Below are positions 46,772-58,998 of a DNA stretch of 64,000 bases, in pieces (within the stretch, counting starts at the first letter, position 1; every line of letters begins with the position of its first letter). A program made the translations under genes and the position numbers. The notes below the pieces were generated by a model that was not told the DNA's origin, ran no database searches, and saw only the letters and a program-made list of their open reading frames with translations. The DNA is from Centropus unirufus (lineage: Eukaryota; Chordata; Aves; Cuculiformes; Centropidae): the NCBI GenBank assembly GCA_013397695.1, contig VYZI01000085.1, positions 595,600 through 659,599 of the forward strand, read 5' to 3'.

Positions 46772-49700
46772 GGACAATGGAGCCTCCGGCTGAAGGGGTG
46801 GGGGTGCAGGCTGCCTGAATCCCAGATCTCGCTCTCTAGGCTCTTGCCCAGTGCTCTGAGACCAGCCTAGATCCTTGGCCCTGAGGTAGATGTTCGGTAA
46901 CATGCACAGCCCATTTTCATAGGAAACAATGAAGTTCTTTGGTTGTATTATTATTATTAGTAGTATTAGTATTCTATGTAAAAGTTATGTATTTGCCTTT
47001 AACCCCTGCCTCTCTCTCAAATTGTTCCTCCTCCATCTCTCAGTGCACCCTTTCCGCTGACTAATGTTCATTTTTAAAAAAATATATTTTAGGGAAAATA
47101 CTGAATAAGTAGAGGTCTACAACACCTGGCCAAACCATCTCAGGCTTCCTAGTGTAAACTGTGCAGACGGATGGGCTGACCAGCGCCCAGGACAGAGCCC
47201 TGGCATTCCAGCTCTGGGATCACATTTTGAGTCCAACTTGAAGTAATAACAAAAATGAATTTGTTGATCTGAGTTCAGCTCCTTTTGCACAAAACCATCA
47301 TACATGACCCAGGAGAGTTTTGAGCATGCACTCTAACAGCCGCTTCTTAGGAGCGTGGATTTGTTTCCGTGCAGCTTGAATTTTCCTCTAGATGAGGTGA
47401 AGGGAATCCCTGTGTGCTTTGGACTGATCATAGCGTGAGAGGAGCTTGTGCTACGAAGAGTACATCAAACCTTGCCAGAAGGCATGGAAACTGCACTGCT
47501 TTAATACTTATCAATATATGATTGGATATTTCCCAGAGTATTAACACGTAAAACATGCACAATGCAAAGAGCGAGTGAAAGCCTCTTCTCAATTTTCAAA
47601 GGAGAGCTGGGGGGAAAAAAAAATATAAAAACAAATTGAAAAGAAACAAATCCAAATCCTTCCAAACTGAACTGAAGTGTTAAACGTGACCTTTGGATTT
47701 AAGAACCTCAAATTTTCACAGGAAGTTGAAAACGCACTGGCTGGGGGAACTAAAGAACAGCAGGAACAGATGCCATTATTTGGCACACAGTGGGGAGAGC
47801 AGCACAGAACAGGCAGTCTCCGCAGAAGACTCTTTCCTTTAATGCTCTTTGTTTTCTCTCGGGGAGATAAGGGTAGCATCTCTTGAGATTCGCTCCTTAC
47901 ATCAAAAGCCTTGGGGCAGGCGTGGTGGGGAGGGTTAGAAATATTTTTAAGAACCGGGCCATAAAAAAAAAAATAAAAAAAAAATCAGTTATCTGTTTTG
48001 CAGTGCAAGATGGTTTGGTTTGTGGAGAGGGGGAAACACTGAGCAGAGAGCCTAGCAGGGATTTCTGTAGATTAACTGCAACAGCCACTTGCTGACAGGG
48101 AAGGAAAGACCTGGGAAAGAGAACAAGTAGTTTGCAGGCTTTGTTAATTAGAGAGGTTTTTTTATGAAGAAATCCCATGTGAGATTCACTGCAGCACCAG
48201 TTTATGGGGCAGGAGGATGAGCCTGGCTCCTGGAGATTGAGTAATCCCTCCAATGGCCTGATGACCATTCCTGTAAAAGTCTGCTCCAATACAGTGGGAT
48301 CAAGGAATCCCTAATTAGCAAAATCTCTTTGGAGGGAAGGAAGCAGAAATTATTACTCTTATTACACTTCTGAAGGTAACATCTATAGTGGTAGCCTATC
48401 TTTGCCAACACTTTCAGTATACAAATTAGAGTTTTAATTGCCCTCTAAGCATTCCCTGTTCAAAACAAAGCCCTAGGAAACAAAGATTGGTTGCAGGGGA
48501 GAGGAGTAAAAAAATTTATAAAAAATATTATTATGAAAGTCAACAAAGCATCAGCTGGGCTGTGCATCAGGTCAGTAGTAAGACTCCTTCCTTTGTAAAT
48601 TCCTGAAGCTTCAGAGGTGAAGGCAATGGCCTTACTGACCAGGACTAAGATATTGAACAGTGGAGACTGGTTTTGTTATGCCCACAAGTCACAAATAAGC
48701 TCAAGGTGCTCTGAATGTCACGGTGGAAGCAAACGACAGGACAAACCTGGACCACGGTGGAGGACCAGGCAGACCCTTCGTTAGAGAGGAACAAGCAAAG
48801 AGCCACTTCCTTTTTTGAGTACATTTCCTTTAATTTTGTCATATTTGTTTGAGATGACTTCCTTTACTGAAATTGCGCTTTGTATTTTCCGAAGTTTTGC
48901 TCTGAACAAAGCCATGGGTGCATGTGCAGAGCTCTGCGTCTGGGTTGGGCCTTGCCAAAGGTACAAATTCAGAAGAATTTTGAGTGTGTAAATTAAGTGA
49001 ACCCATGTTTCCCTATCCCTTTGTGGAGTTAACTAACTGACAAATGCAAATATAGGATTTGTGCTTTGAAGCTACAAAACACTTAAGTGCTTGTATTTAG
49101 GCCTATGCAGCCCTATAGAAATTTATGATGTTACTTGCTTAAAGTTTTAAAATATCTCTGAAGTGATCTGGAGAACCTAGGATGCAGAGAAACTCTGTGT
49201 GGTCTGCCCCACAGCATTTACTTCCCTCTTCATAAGGTGTTAAATCCTATAAATATTTATTCATGGCTGTTTTTTAGCACAGCATTTCAGTTGGAGCTCA
49301 GTTTTTACCAATTATTTAGTGTGTTTTAAGCCATCTAACTTAGGAATGGGTAAACTGTGGTAGCAGCCCGCAGTACCTCCAGGGAGCAATGCCTATAGGA
49401 GATGCCTGAGGTTAGGTAAGATGTGTATAATCCACATTGAAAGCTTTTAAGTTAATTTGTATATGTCCTCTTATTTTACGTCTATGCATGGTCCATTGGG
49501 TGTGATTTGGATGATGGTCTTTTTACATCTTTGGCAGCGTGAAGACATGCTGATATGTGCTTCAATGTCACAAATCAGGCACTATAAAGTTGCTTTAAAT
49601 GTAAATAAGAATTAGCCCTTTAAAATTAATTGGCCTAGGGATATATAACTTAGAGATAAGGAAAAACGTAGATTAAAAGGACTTGTATGCCTAACAATAT

Positions 49701-52477
49701 GCAGAAAAGGACATTGTGTAGGCATCTTTCTCTTTTGTAGGTAAAACTCCACAATTTAAAATGTCGGTGAAACAAGTTAAGCCATTTTGTTCAATGTAAA
49801 ATTATTGTTTTGGCATCAGTTTGTCATTTCCTAGATTTGCTTCAAGCCAAAAACTGTGTGAGAATCTGAAACGTTGGAGACTGCTTGTATTTAATATGGA
49901 CTGGTGCCTTTTGTCATTTGAGGCAAAAAAGCCCAGAATGGCAATGGATGCTATTTTGCTAATGTTTTTATCTCTGCTGTGACTGACATCAATAATACAT
50001 AACAGTTCCATTGACATTGCATCCTGTCCAATGGGCCCACTGACCTGATTCAATGTCAGCTGAAATGCCTCGTACATCATAAACATACAGGAATTCTCGC
50101 AGATCCATTATCCTTCCACCCAGCCCAGCAGTGCCAGGGATCCAGGGCTAAACCAATACAAGTTTGAGTTTTTTTCTTTGGTTTATCTCCCCTTCCACAC
50201 TATGAAAGAGCAACTCCATGCTTTGTAGAACGTAACTGGGAGACCCCTACGTGTTTTCTGAATACATGAATGATAATAATGTCAATCGTTGTTTAGATAC
50301 CGAGCTGATAAGAGGGTGGTATGGAAGCCCCATATAAATACCTCATACCTTGTCAGGGGAGCCTGCAAGCCTGATATGTCATCCTGTCTTATTGTGCAAG
50401 AATATATGAATCATAATATTCTTATTAACATTGTACAAAGTCTGCAGCAGTTGCAAACTGCACTCAATGACAATACAACTTTTATAAAAATATGGCTATT
50501 TAGCATGCACCCCTGCTGTGATTTCATTGCCACTAAAAGCGAAGGGAACGTGAATGAAAAGTATTCCAAGGTTTTCAGTTGGTCCCCCTGAACAGTGCAC
50601 TGCGACAGTATATATTTGTTTTACTACTGAGTCTGTTTAGCAGTCGAACTGTAGGAAATTGAATATACACTTACTGTATAAAAATGATATGCTTGGTTAG
50701 TGATACTTTAGAAGAAATAAGTGCATCAATCATAGAATAGGAGGTTGTCAAGGCTTTATATGTAGGAAAAACACAGAACAAAGAATGTAATGCGTGTTGG
50801 GCACCTCTTTACAAAAGTTCCGTGCCAAAGTTGATTTACAATAAACCGTTCCCTCCCTCTCTCCTCCCAAATTCTTCTAAAGAATTGTTCAAAGAAACCT
50901 GAGCAAACCATTATGCTTGCTGTTCTGATGTGTGTATAATTATGAGATCATCCTCATTGTGAATTTTTCTGTTTGGTTGATTTAAGAGGGGGAAAAAAAA
51001 AGTGCATACTCTTAATGCTGTTCTGCCATTTTTCCTCACAAGTTAATGGGAAGAAGACAACTTAATAATTAGCCAGGTTTAAACAGGGCCACATCCTTGA
51101 GAAGGAGCAGTGCCCACACCCAGAGGTTGCAGTGGAGGCTGAGCAGTTCTCCAGGCGAGCCTGACCTCAGGGTTTCATTATGAGAACTATTCCACCCCAA
51201 AAGGAGGGCTCGGGGATGGGCACGATTTCTGTCTGGTGCTACTCCTGGGTGCGTTGGTTGTGCTCAATTTCCCATCAGAGCCCCCTGCGATGCGCAGACC
51301 TGACACACAACCTGTGCAATGCGCAAGCTTTCCTGACAGCACATGAAAACCTGCAGATGAAAAGTGCCACCGCGTAGCCCATTGCTATGGGCTGTTGCGT
51401 CATCCCTCCTGATCCAGACCCAAGAGCGTGACACCGAGCCTGCTTCCGCGCAAACACCATCGGAAACTCTCCGGGATGAAGCAGCGTGCTACCTCAGCTG
51501 GTAAAAAGATTCCCGGATTCGCAGCTCAGCAGCTCTTCCCTCACTCTTCATTCTGTCTTCGGGGCATCCATTCCCTCTCCCGTGTGCGTGGCTCCCTTCG
51601 TTATATGGATTTATGCTGCAGACATATGGCTCCACTTAATCTGACAACAGCTCTTGCTCCCTTCTAAGAGATCTCTTACAGAGAGGTAACCATACATTGT
51701 CATGAAATACAGCACAAAGACAGGCCAGAACCTTTTATTTCAGCGACATACAAAGACATCTTTTGAAGTTCATCTTAAATATCCTTGATACCGAAACAAC
51801 CATCCTAGATATCAAAACAATTGGAGATAATTTCCATTGTTGGCCATCATAATGTCCCAATTCTTCAAACTTCTATGTCTAAATCCTTATTTAAGTTTCC
51901 TTGGCCTGCCCATGTAACTTGTGTTTGCTACTAGGGAGAACGAAAGCAAATAAGCATTGATTGGGCTATTTCCAAACTACTGAAATGTATAAGGGGCCAT
52001 TAATGCCTCATCACCTCCTTAGTTACCACCTATAAATCTTCTCCTATTTATCAGTAGTGGCAAAAGAGCTGGAGATGTTCAATGTTTCTTTCTCTTTCCA
52101 ATAGTTGAATGAGGGATGGGGTATGATTGATCAACTTATTCTACTAGGAAAAATAAAAATAAGTATGAATTTTATCCCCAGGGTTCCTGAACAGACAAGG
52201 CAACATGGATCTAACGCTTCAATCCAAGGTCCATGAGCAAGGATCATGCATGGAGGAGCAGTAGTCTGTTTCTCAACACAAAGCCATTTTTATCCATTTG
52301 ACTTCCTAGCATTAAGCAATTTAGTAGCATGAAGGTTTACAAAGTCTGTGTTCTTTTAATAGGTAATTGTCTTGAAAAAATAATATGGACATGTGGACAA
52401 CTTTGTGTGCATTTTGGTATAGTAATTTTGGATTGCTCTTCATGTTAATCTCATTTTTGTTATTTCCTTTTATTTAG
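46772..52477. other. Unique non-coding DNA
   Basis: No supported gene. A-rich low-complexity sequence is at 47963-47984. Frames of 94-130 codons (47589-47879 minus, 47897-48289 minus, 49802-50086 minus, 50289-50591 plus) lack domains. A vague CR1-like word (TCATAGAATAGGAGGTTGTC at about 50.74 kb) is too short to call. 51.18-51.67 kb is GC-richer. Confidence 0.55.
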
Positions 52478-52672
52478 AGCCCTTCAATTTCCCTTTAAAT
52501 TTAAAAGATGTTCCAAATATACCTCACGGATGTATCTACCATAAAACCTCATTGAATGGCTGTACTGCAGGTCAGTCCTGGCCAAAGCAAAAAAAAAATC
52601 ACCTTGCCAAGCTGCTATGAAAGGAGCAGTGACCGCTTGTTGAGGCTCACCAGGATGGTCAGACTCTATAAG
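52478..52672 (+). other. Possible exon-like segment flanked by splice consensus
   Basis: A pyrimidine-rich run ending TTCCTTTTATTTAG precedes position 52478, and AAG followed by GTAAGAGC begins a strong donor after 52672. Between them is 195 bp. All three plus frames contain a stop inside the segment (at 52496, after about 22 codons, and near the 3' end at 52618), so it would have to be non-coding or terminal coding. The reverse strand is open for 110 codons (52484-52816) and a plus frame of 122 codons runs 52556-52924. Neither is recognisable. Chance splice-like pairs are frequent in vertebrate DNA, so confidence is low. Confidence 0.2.
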
Positions 52673-53852
52673 GTAAGAGCTCTGAGTGTTTTTATCATAG
52701 AGGACCATGCTCTGTCCAAACATAGGAGATTGTATGATGAATTGCCTAACAAGCATGAGTTTGGCTACCTGTCTGCATGGAAATCGGACTTTATTTCTAG
52801 GTGTGCTACAAAGCATGTGTTGGATTTAAATTGCTTTCTGGAAGGGCTGATCCTGTTTTCAATATCTGTCACAGACAGCGTGCCAAGGTCCGTGCCAGGG
52901 AGAAGAAGTTCTGCAATACCTTAGAGCCTCAAAATCCAGTCCTGGGGTTTCAGAAAACCCCACTGGGAGGCATCAGCTGTAGAAAGGAGCTCAGAGAGGG
53001 AGCCTATATTCATCAGACTCCCCAGTGAACTATAGCCTAATTATATAGGGGGGATCTTAGAAGTGTGTGTATCCAGAGATGGATCCCAACACGGCAGCCT
53101 TATGGATGTTCACGGCCAACCCGTGAGACTTGCTCTCAGCTCTCCTGCTCCTCAGTGAGCAGCGAACAACGCAGGTAGAGATGAGCATGAGCCAGAGAAA
53201 AACAGAGATGCCAGAGGGGAATTTAAATGGATAAATACCCAAAAAGTTGCTAAAATATGAAGTACTAACAGCAAGCTATATAATATATAGCGCTTTTTAT
53301 TCTGGGACAATAGGGGATGATTCAGAAGTGGCACTGAAGCCAGTCTGCTGTACAGGCACTTGTCAGGTGGCAAGAGGCATTTTTCATGTTAATGGGAGAA
53401 GCATATTGTGTGCAAACACTTCAGATTCCACCCTGTGCTTATAAAACGTACCCTGGGATTTCCAGTGAGCACAAATTAAAAATAAGGCTTCAGTCCCTAA
53501 GAACTCCATCAACAATCCAAACAGGACAACTCAACTTATCCGCCTAAAGAGTTTGAAAGGTTTCTGTAACTTCGCTTGGGTTCAGACATAGTTGTCTTCC
53601 CAGGTCTTCTAGCGATTCTTGATGTGTTACATTTTTGTCCATTGCTTGTCTTTCTGCAGAGATAGGTTGCTATTTAGATACGTTTTTCCTCTTTGTTATC
53701 AAGGCTGATGTGATAAAAAGAGAAGAGAAACAAGGAGATACAGGAGAAACATCCAGAAAGCATTTCCCTACTGTGAACGGTTTGCGTAGAACAATAAAAG
53801 ACAGAACAAATACTGAATCTCAGCTAAAGACTGGTATAAGACATTATCTATC
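52673..53852. other. Unique non-coding DNA
   Basis: No supported gene or repeat beyond the open frames that extend from the preceding segment. Confidence 0.5.
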
Positions 53853-53893
53853 ATATTAGTTTGAAATATATTAGTTTGAAATATTTCAAACTA
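53853..53893. repeat. 15-bp tandem duplication ending in 22-bp palindrome
   Basis: ATATTAGTTTGAAAT occurs twice head to tail (53853-53867, 53868-53882). The second copy runs into its own inverse, giving the perfect palindrome TAGTTTGAAATATTTCAAAC plus TA at 53872-53893. The result is direct, direct, inverted copies of TAGTTTGAAAT. Such structures arise by replication slippage and template switching at palindromes. Confidence 0.8.
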
Positions 53894-54008
53894 GTTGATC
53901 CAGTCTCTCTTGTCATGAGTTTATCAGCTGTGCTGCAACTTCTGAGTCAGCCCAGGTACTGAACTATGCCGTAGAGTTAGTCAAAGGCAATACAATAAAA
54001 GTTAAAAA

Positions 54009-54043
54009 AAACTTTTGTAAACTTTTGTAACTTTTTTGTAAAA
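54009..54043. repeat. Three-copy 10-bp tandem repeat
   Basis: ACTTTTGTAA is repeated at 54011-54020 and 54021-54030, then as a variant CTTTTTTGTAA at 54031-54041. It is followed by AAAGTTGC, which can pair back to AACTTTT. It lies 115 bp downstream of the palindrome at 53.87 kb. Confidence 0.75.
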
Positions 54044-57000
54044 GTTGCAGGAGGTAAATGCAATTTCTGGGAACACTATTGATGGCATTACTTATTTATT
54101 TAGTAGACAGAATTTAGAATGGGAATAAGGATTTGTCTGTCACCATCACATCAGCCATCAGTTCAGCTGTGCCCTAGGCAACGAGTATGCTGTTACTAAT
54201 TTTAGTTTGTTTTGTTGTCATTCAGTCCAGATAATTTTTGAGGTTCATTTAGTTGCTGTTAATAAAAAAGAAAGACAGAAATACTGTGTAGTGACCAGGG
54301 AGGGTACTCGGAAATCCACTCCTCAAATCACATTCCCTTCAGTTTTTGCTACTGACACGACAACAAGTTCGTTATTTCCTTCAGAGGCGGGAGCGGCAAT
54401 TTGACTTCTCTTCATGACTTGGTGCTTTCTCTTGGGGAGCAATGTCACAGCCACATCCTGCAGACTGCATCACATTTGTGCTGCCTTAGAGAAACCCCTT
54501 CTGATGCTGGAGTTTGTACCTGGTAGGGAGAGATTGAGGGAAATGAACCAGATGTGCTCAAAACAATGTCTGAAGATGAGCGAGTTGCTGTTCTTCATGT
54601 AGTCTTTAAAGACCATCATTGGAGCTAACTGGGAAGTGGGTTGGAAAAAGGAGGTGTTGCTCTTCCTTAAGTTGCGATTAAACCATGCAGTTCCCTTCCA
54701 GGGCAAGGTGAGACCGAATGCTCTGAAAGTTAAAAAGATTGGACATGTCATTTCTTTATTTTTGCGCATGGAATTCAGAGCTCAGTGGACAGAGAGAGTG
54801 AGGCTGACGCGTGAGGTCACTTCCAGCTCACAAGGCTTTGGGGCACAAATTATTCACCAACTGAAGAAATACTCTGTTCTTTCCTTGCACCATTGCTGTA
54901 TTTGCACCAGTTTAAAGTTATTGAGTGTCTTGAAATCTCTCTGCTGACCTACATGTAGCATTAATGTAAGCAAGAGCAGATACACCCATTTTAAAAATTA
55001 TAAATGTGTGAGGAGTTGAAGTTAAGCCACTGACCAAAGGGTATACATTAGGTAAAAAAGGGTAGAAAAAGGTACAAGAAAATCACATAATTGAGTTTTC
55101 TTGCTGTAATATGCCCCAAACCAAGAGTCTGCAAAATGCAGTTGGTGCAAAATATCCTGGTCCAAGCCTGTGATGGCAACAGGCAAAGTTCCCAAGACAG
55201 CTCTCAGCGAACCGGCTCTTCAAGTAAGGCGTAGCAGCATCTGCAGCATCAGTGCAGCATCCAGGAACCGAGCCAAAGCGGATTGCCCTGCTGGGATCGC
55301 TGTGCTGCTTCCAGGGCTTCAGGGAAACCAGTGCCAGGACTTTGTGGCACTGCATCCCGCTCTGTGGCTGCGCCCAAATCCCTGCTGCTCGGCAGCCGGG
55401 AGCTCCCAGGAGCAGCCGCGCCACATGTGCGCAAAGAGCAGCACTTGTGTGCTCGCACGGCTACAGTTTTAATTACGTTGAGGAGTCTTCCCTTTGTTTC
55501 GCGCTAATGATTCGTTGCAAACTCAGAGGCTTTTAGACAAGAAAGGCCCAGCTGATGGTGCAGTTTGTAGATGAGGTTTTTTTTGCTTCTCTGAAGGAGG
55601 AGAACATTTATGAGTCTCTCCTCACCAGCTCCCCATTCAGGACAGCTAGAAAAACCAGTGCACATGGGGGCAGCAGGAGAATTAAAACTAAGCCAGGCTG
55701 GAACTGTTGAGAGTTCTCAGTGCTGTAAAATCAAGTCAGAAGTCGGTTCAGTGCTTTTACACCGAAGAAGTTGCCTTGCACTCACTTCTTGGAGGGCTGG
55801 CCTCTGAACCACCCTGGTCCAAGCAGCCAGCAAGGTTCATTTCCTCACCAAACAGACATCAAAACCATTGGAGGTGCCGTATTGCGCAGCAAGAAGACAT
55901 TTCTCTCAGTCTGAGATGGAAGTCCTATCTGTTATAATTATTTTATTTTAAAATAGATGAAATTTTGATATGGAAGTATAGGATGTTGCACACTACATTA
56001 GCTAGAGAACGGGATATTCGTCCAAACTTTAATTCGTAGGCTTCATAACTTTTTTTTTTTCATTCACTACAAGATAACTACTGTGCATTCCTGAAGAATG
56101 ACATCTTGCACGAAAAGACTTCAGAAAAGCCACAGTGCTGATAATTTTCCTGTGGATCAGGGAGGACAGTTCTCTGTTGTTTCACAGACATGGACCAAGG
56201 CTTGCCTTTATCATTTTTAACTAAATTGTAATGCTGTCATGGCTGCACATTAAAGGAAGTTTCTCCTGATGAACTGTTTTACTCAGTTATGTGAAACTTG
56301 ATTTATTCTCCTGGAACAATCATAAAAAAGGGCAAAAACTTCATTTAGGGAGCTTGTTTGGTTGGCAAAACGCAGACACAGCAAATGTTTTAGAAATAAG
56401 TATATGAATTTATTAATTCTTTATCTGCTGTTTCTCACCGCATCCCAGATATTTGGAAGCCCTTGGCAGGATCATGCTATGAGACCTGAGAAACTGAAGG
56501 TAGGGCACTGACCAATACATGTGGAGGAAGGAATTGATATGCTGTCATTGATTATTTTGAACAGTGAGGAGTAAAGTACTTCTCAGAGAATTCTGGCAGA
56601 AAAAAATGTGAGCAATGTGTGTGCATTCTGGATGGTGCTAAAGCATTCGTTTGGAATAACAAAATCTTGACCAGCTTACATCTGTATTTTGGAAAGCCAC
56701 TCTGGTGTTGTGGTTCCTTCAGTTACTTGAGATGATTACCTCCATCAGCACCTACACAGGGCGAGTAATCTTATATTAAAGGCACCAACAGACAGAAGCA
56801 TAACGAATCCCTGTGGCAGAAAGCCAAATCTTCACAAATCTGGAGCAGTAATAAAATAGATTTTTAACAGGAAGAGTCTTTCCAAACTCATGACCTCCTC
56901 TTGTAGTTGTTCCCAGCTTGCTTCTGTGGTTGAGGCAGATTTTCAGATATGCCATGCCCAAAAATAAATGTAATTTCCTGTTGAGTTTACGTGTTTGCAC

Positions 57001-58163
57001 TTATAAATTCTTGCAATCAGGACTTCAAGAGAAGTGGACTTTCCCATTTAAAAATGTAAAAATGCCTATTTTTAATTATTTGTAACCAAAGAAATCCCTT
57101 AAATGTGCAACTTGCAGCTTACATGTGCTATCAGCATTGATTTACGAGCCTGTACTCCACAAACACAAAACATTTCAAGAGATTAAAAAAAAAGAAAACA
57201 AAACTCAACAACCTTTAACTCACGTTGTAATAGTTTAAAAGAGCATTAACAGAACCACCAGGGAAAATGAAAACCAACAATCAGATGGAGTCATTACACT
57301 GTATTATGTTCCACAAGATTTAAATGCCTGTATTAAAAAAGAAGTAGATATTTATATTTTTGTTGTTTTTCTCCCTCACCCTGGACATATGGCATTTGAA
57401 ATTGTGCACAGACCCTTTGTAAAAACAGTGTGAGTAAAGCACAGAGCATTGCCCAGACATGTAGCTCTAACTGCGAATTTCTTTGCTTCCGTACCAGAGG
57501 GTCAAAGTAAAATTTTAGGTGTTAACCAAACATGGGATGCATTTGGTTGTGTTGCCATCAATTTTTAGCATGTGGAAAACTTGATAACTCTGAAATAATT
57601 AACTGTTTTCGATAAGTGTCAAAACTGCCTCCTGGTTTCCCTCTGTCCTTGCAACTCAAGCAAAGCCGCGCTGCGGGGCTGTCTCTTGAGCCTGGCTGGT
57701 CCCTGCAGGACTTGGAGGTGGGAAGTCCCTCCAACAAAACTTTCCATTGGTGGCAGATTCTACCAGGTTTGGAAAAAAAACGATTTGCAAGGCCTGCTGC
57801 CAGAGGCCACCTTTGCCATTGCATGGAAATGTTAAGGTGCAAGTGCTTCAGGCTTTAATGAACTCCAAAAAAGAAACGCATGGGCCGGTAAAGCTCACCC
57901 GTTAGATCCTGGCCTACAAAGAGGAAGAGAGTTTTCTGCTCCAGCTTTGGGAGAAAAGGGTGGCTGCATTCAGTGACCATGGACGTCCTTGCCTAATGTT
58001 TGTGGGGGCTGAGCACCCCAAAAAGCAGCTCGCCCTGGCCCCATGGGGAAAACAGAACATGGGAACCTTCCTGGCCTGGACAGGGCAGAGTTTCTTCTTG
58101 AAACTCCTGCCTTCCCAGGAGAAGGGAAGATCAAATGTAGGAATAATGTGAAGAGCGCTCTCA
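54044..58163. other. Unique non-coding DNA with one GC islet
   Basis: No supported gene. 55201-55465 is GC-rich, with about 15 CpGs and a triple GCAGCATC repeat at 55234-55262. Frames there are open in several phases on both strands, the signature of composition and not of coding. The remainder is AT-rich, with a T-rich tract near 56.05 kb. Confidence 0.55.
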
Positions 58164-58245
58164 ATCATAGAATCCTGGAACTGTCAAGGTTGGAAAAGAC
58201 CTCCAAGATCATCAAGTCCAAAATTAGATTATGTAAACCACCCTG
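58164..58245 (-). mobile_element. CR1 LINE, short 3' tail (antisense)
   Basis: The plus strand reads ATCATAGAATCCTGGAACTG, TCAAGGTTGGAAAAGACCTC and CAAGATCATCAAGTCCAAAA. This is the reverse complement of the tail of CR1 subfamilies whose consensus reads 'ggacttgatgatcttggaggtcttttccaacct...attctatgat'. Only about 80 bp is recognisable before the match fades, making it the shortest CR1 copy here. Confidence 0.85.
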
Positions 58246-58800
58246 AGCACGAAGAGAAAGGTAACGCCCCTCTAAACGAATGAACAGGTCTTCCTAAGGG
58301 GGCGATGGGAGGAAAGTTTATTTCGCTTATGTGGTTGTAGTTTTATTGTGTAAATAATATTCACCCTTCTTCTCACAGTAAAAAAAAATCTCTCCTCACT
58401 TGAGATCCCTGAGATTTTAATTTAAAAAGTTGTTACCAGAGATGGTCCAGAAATAAACACCCCAGCCTGAGTGCACATTAATTGCTGGCGGCTGGAGGCA
58501 AGAGTCTGCTCTGAGTATCTCAGCTGAGCTTTTCCCTCTAATGAGACAAACGTCCCCCAGTTCCAGGGAGCCAAGCAATCCAGCTCTGAATGAGCAGCTC
58601 CACCTGACCTCGAGCTGCTCGGCTGGAAAGGCTCCACATCCACTTCCATGCTGTTCGGTGAGACTGGGGTGGTGGTGGAGAAATGCTGTGAAGGAACCTG
58701 GAGCGCTTCAGTGCCAGGTTCAAAGCCAAGAAGCAAAGAAATAGATAAATAAGCTCAGCTTTCATTTGGCACAAACTTCCTAGAAATGTAAATAATAAAA
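58246..58800. other. Unique non-coding DNA before gap
   Basis: No supported gene. A 104-codon minus frame (58422-58736) has no recognisable features. Confidence 0.5.
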
Positions 58801-58998
58801 NNNNNNNNNNNNNNNNNNNNNNNNNNNNNNNNNNNNNNNNNNNNNNNNNNNNNNNNNNNNNNNNNNNNNNNNNNNNNNNNNNNNNNNNNNNNNNNNNNNN
58901 NNNNNNNNNNNNNNNNNNNNNNNNNNNNNNNNNNNNNNNNNNNNNNNNNNNNNNNNNNNNNNNNNNNNNNNNNNNNNNNNNNNNNNNNNNNNNNNNNN
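58801..58998. other. Assembly gap (198 N)
   Basis: A run of unspecified bases. The minus frame reported through it is an artefact. Confidence 0.99.

Noticed and set aside
50730..50765. TCATAGAATAGGAGGTTGTC resembling a CR1 tail
   Set aside because: The similarity stops after about 20 bp and no downstream CR1 blocks follow.
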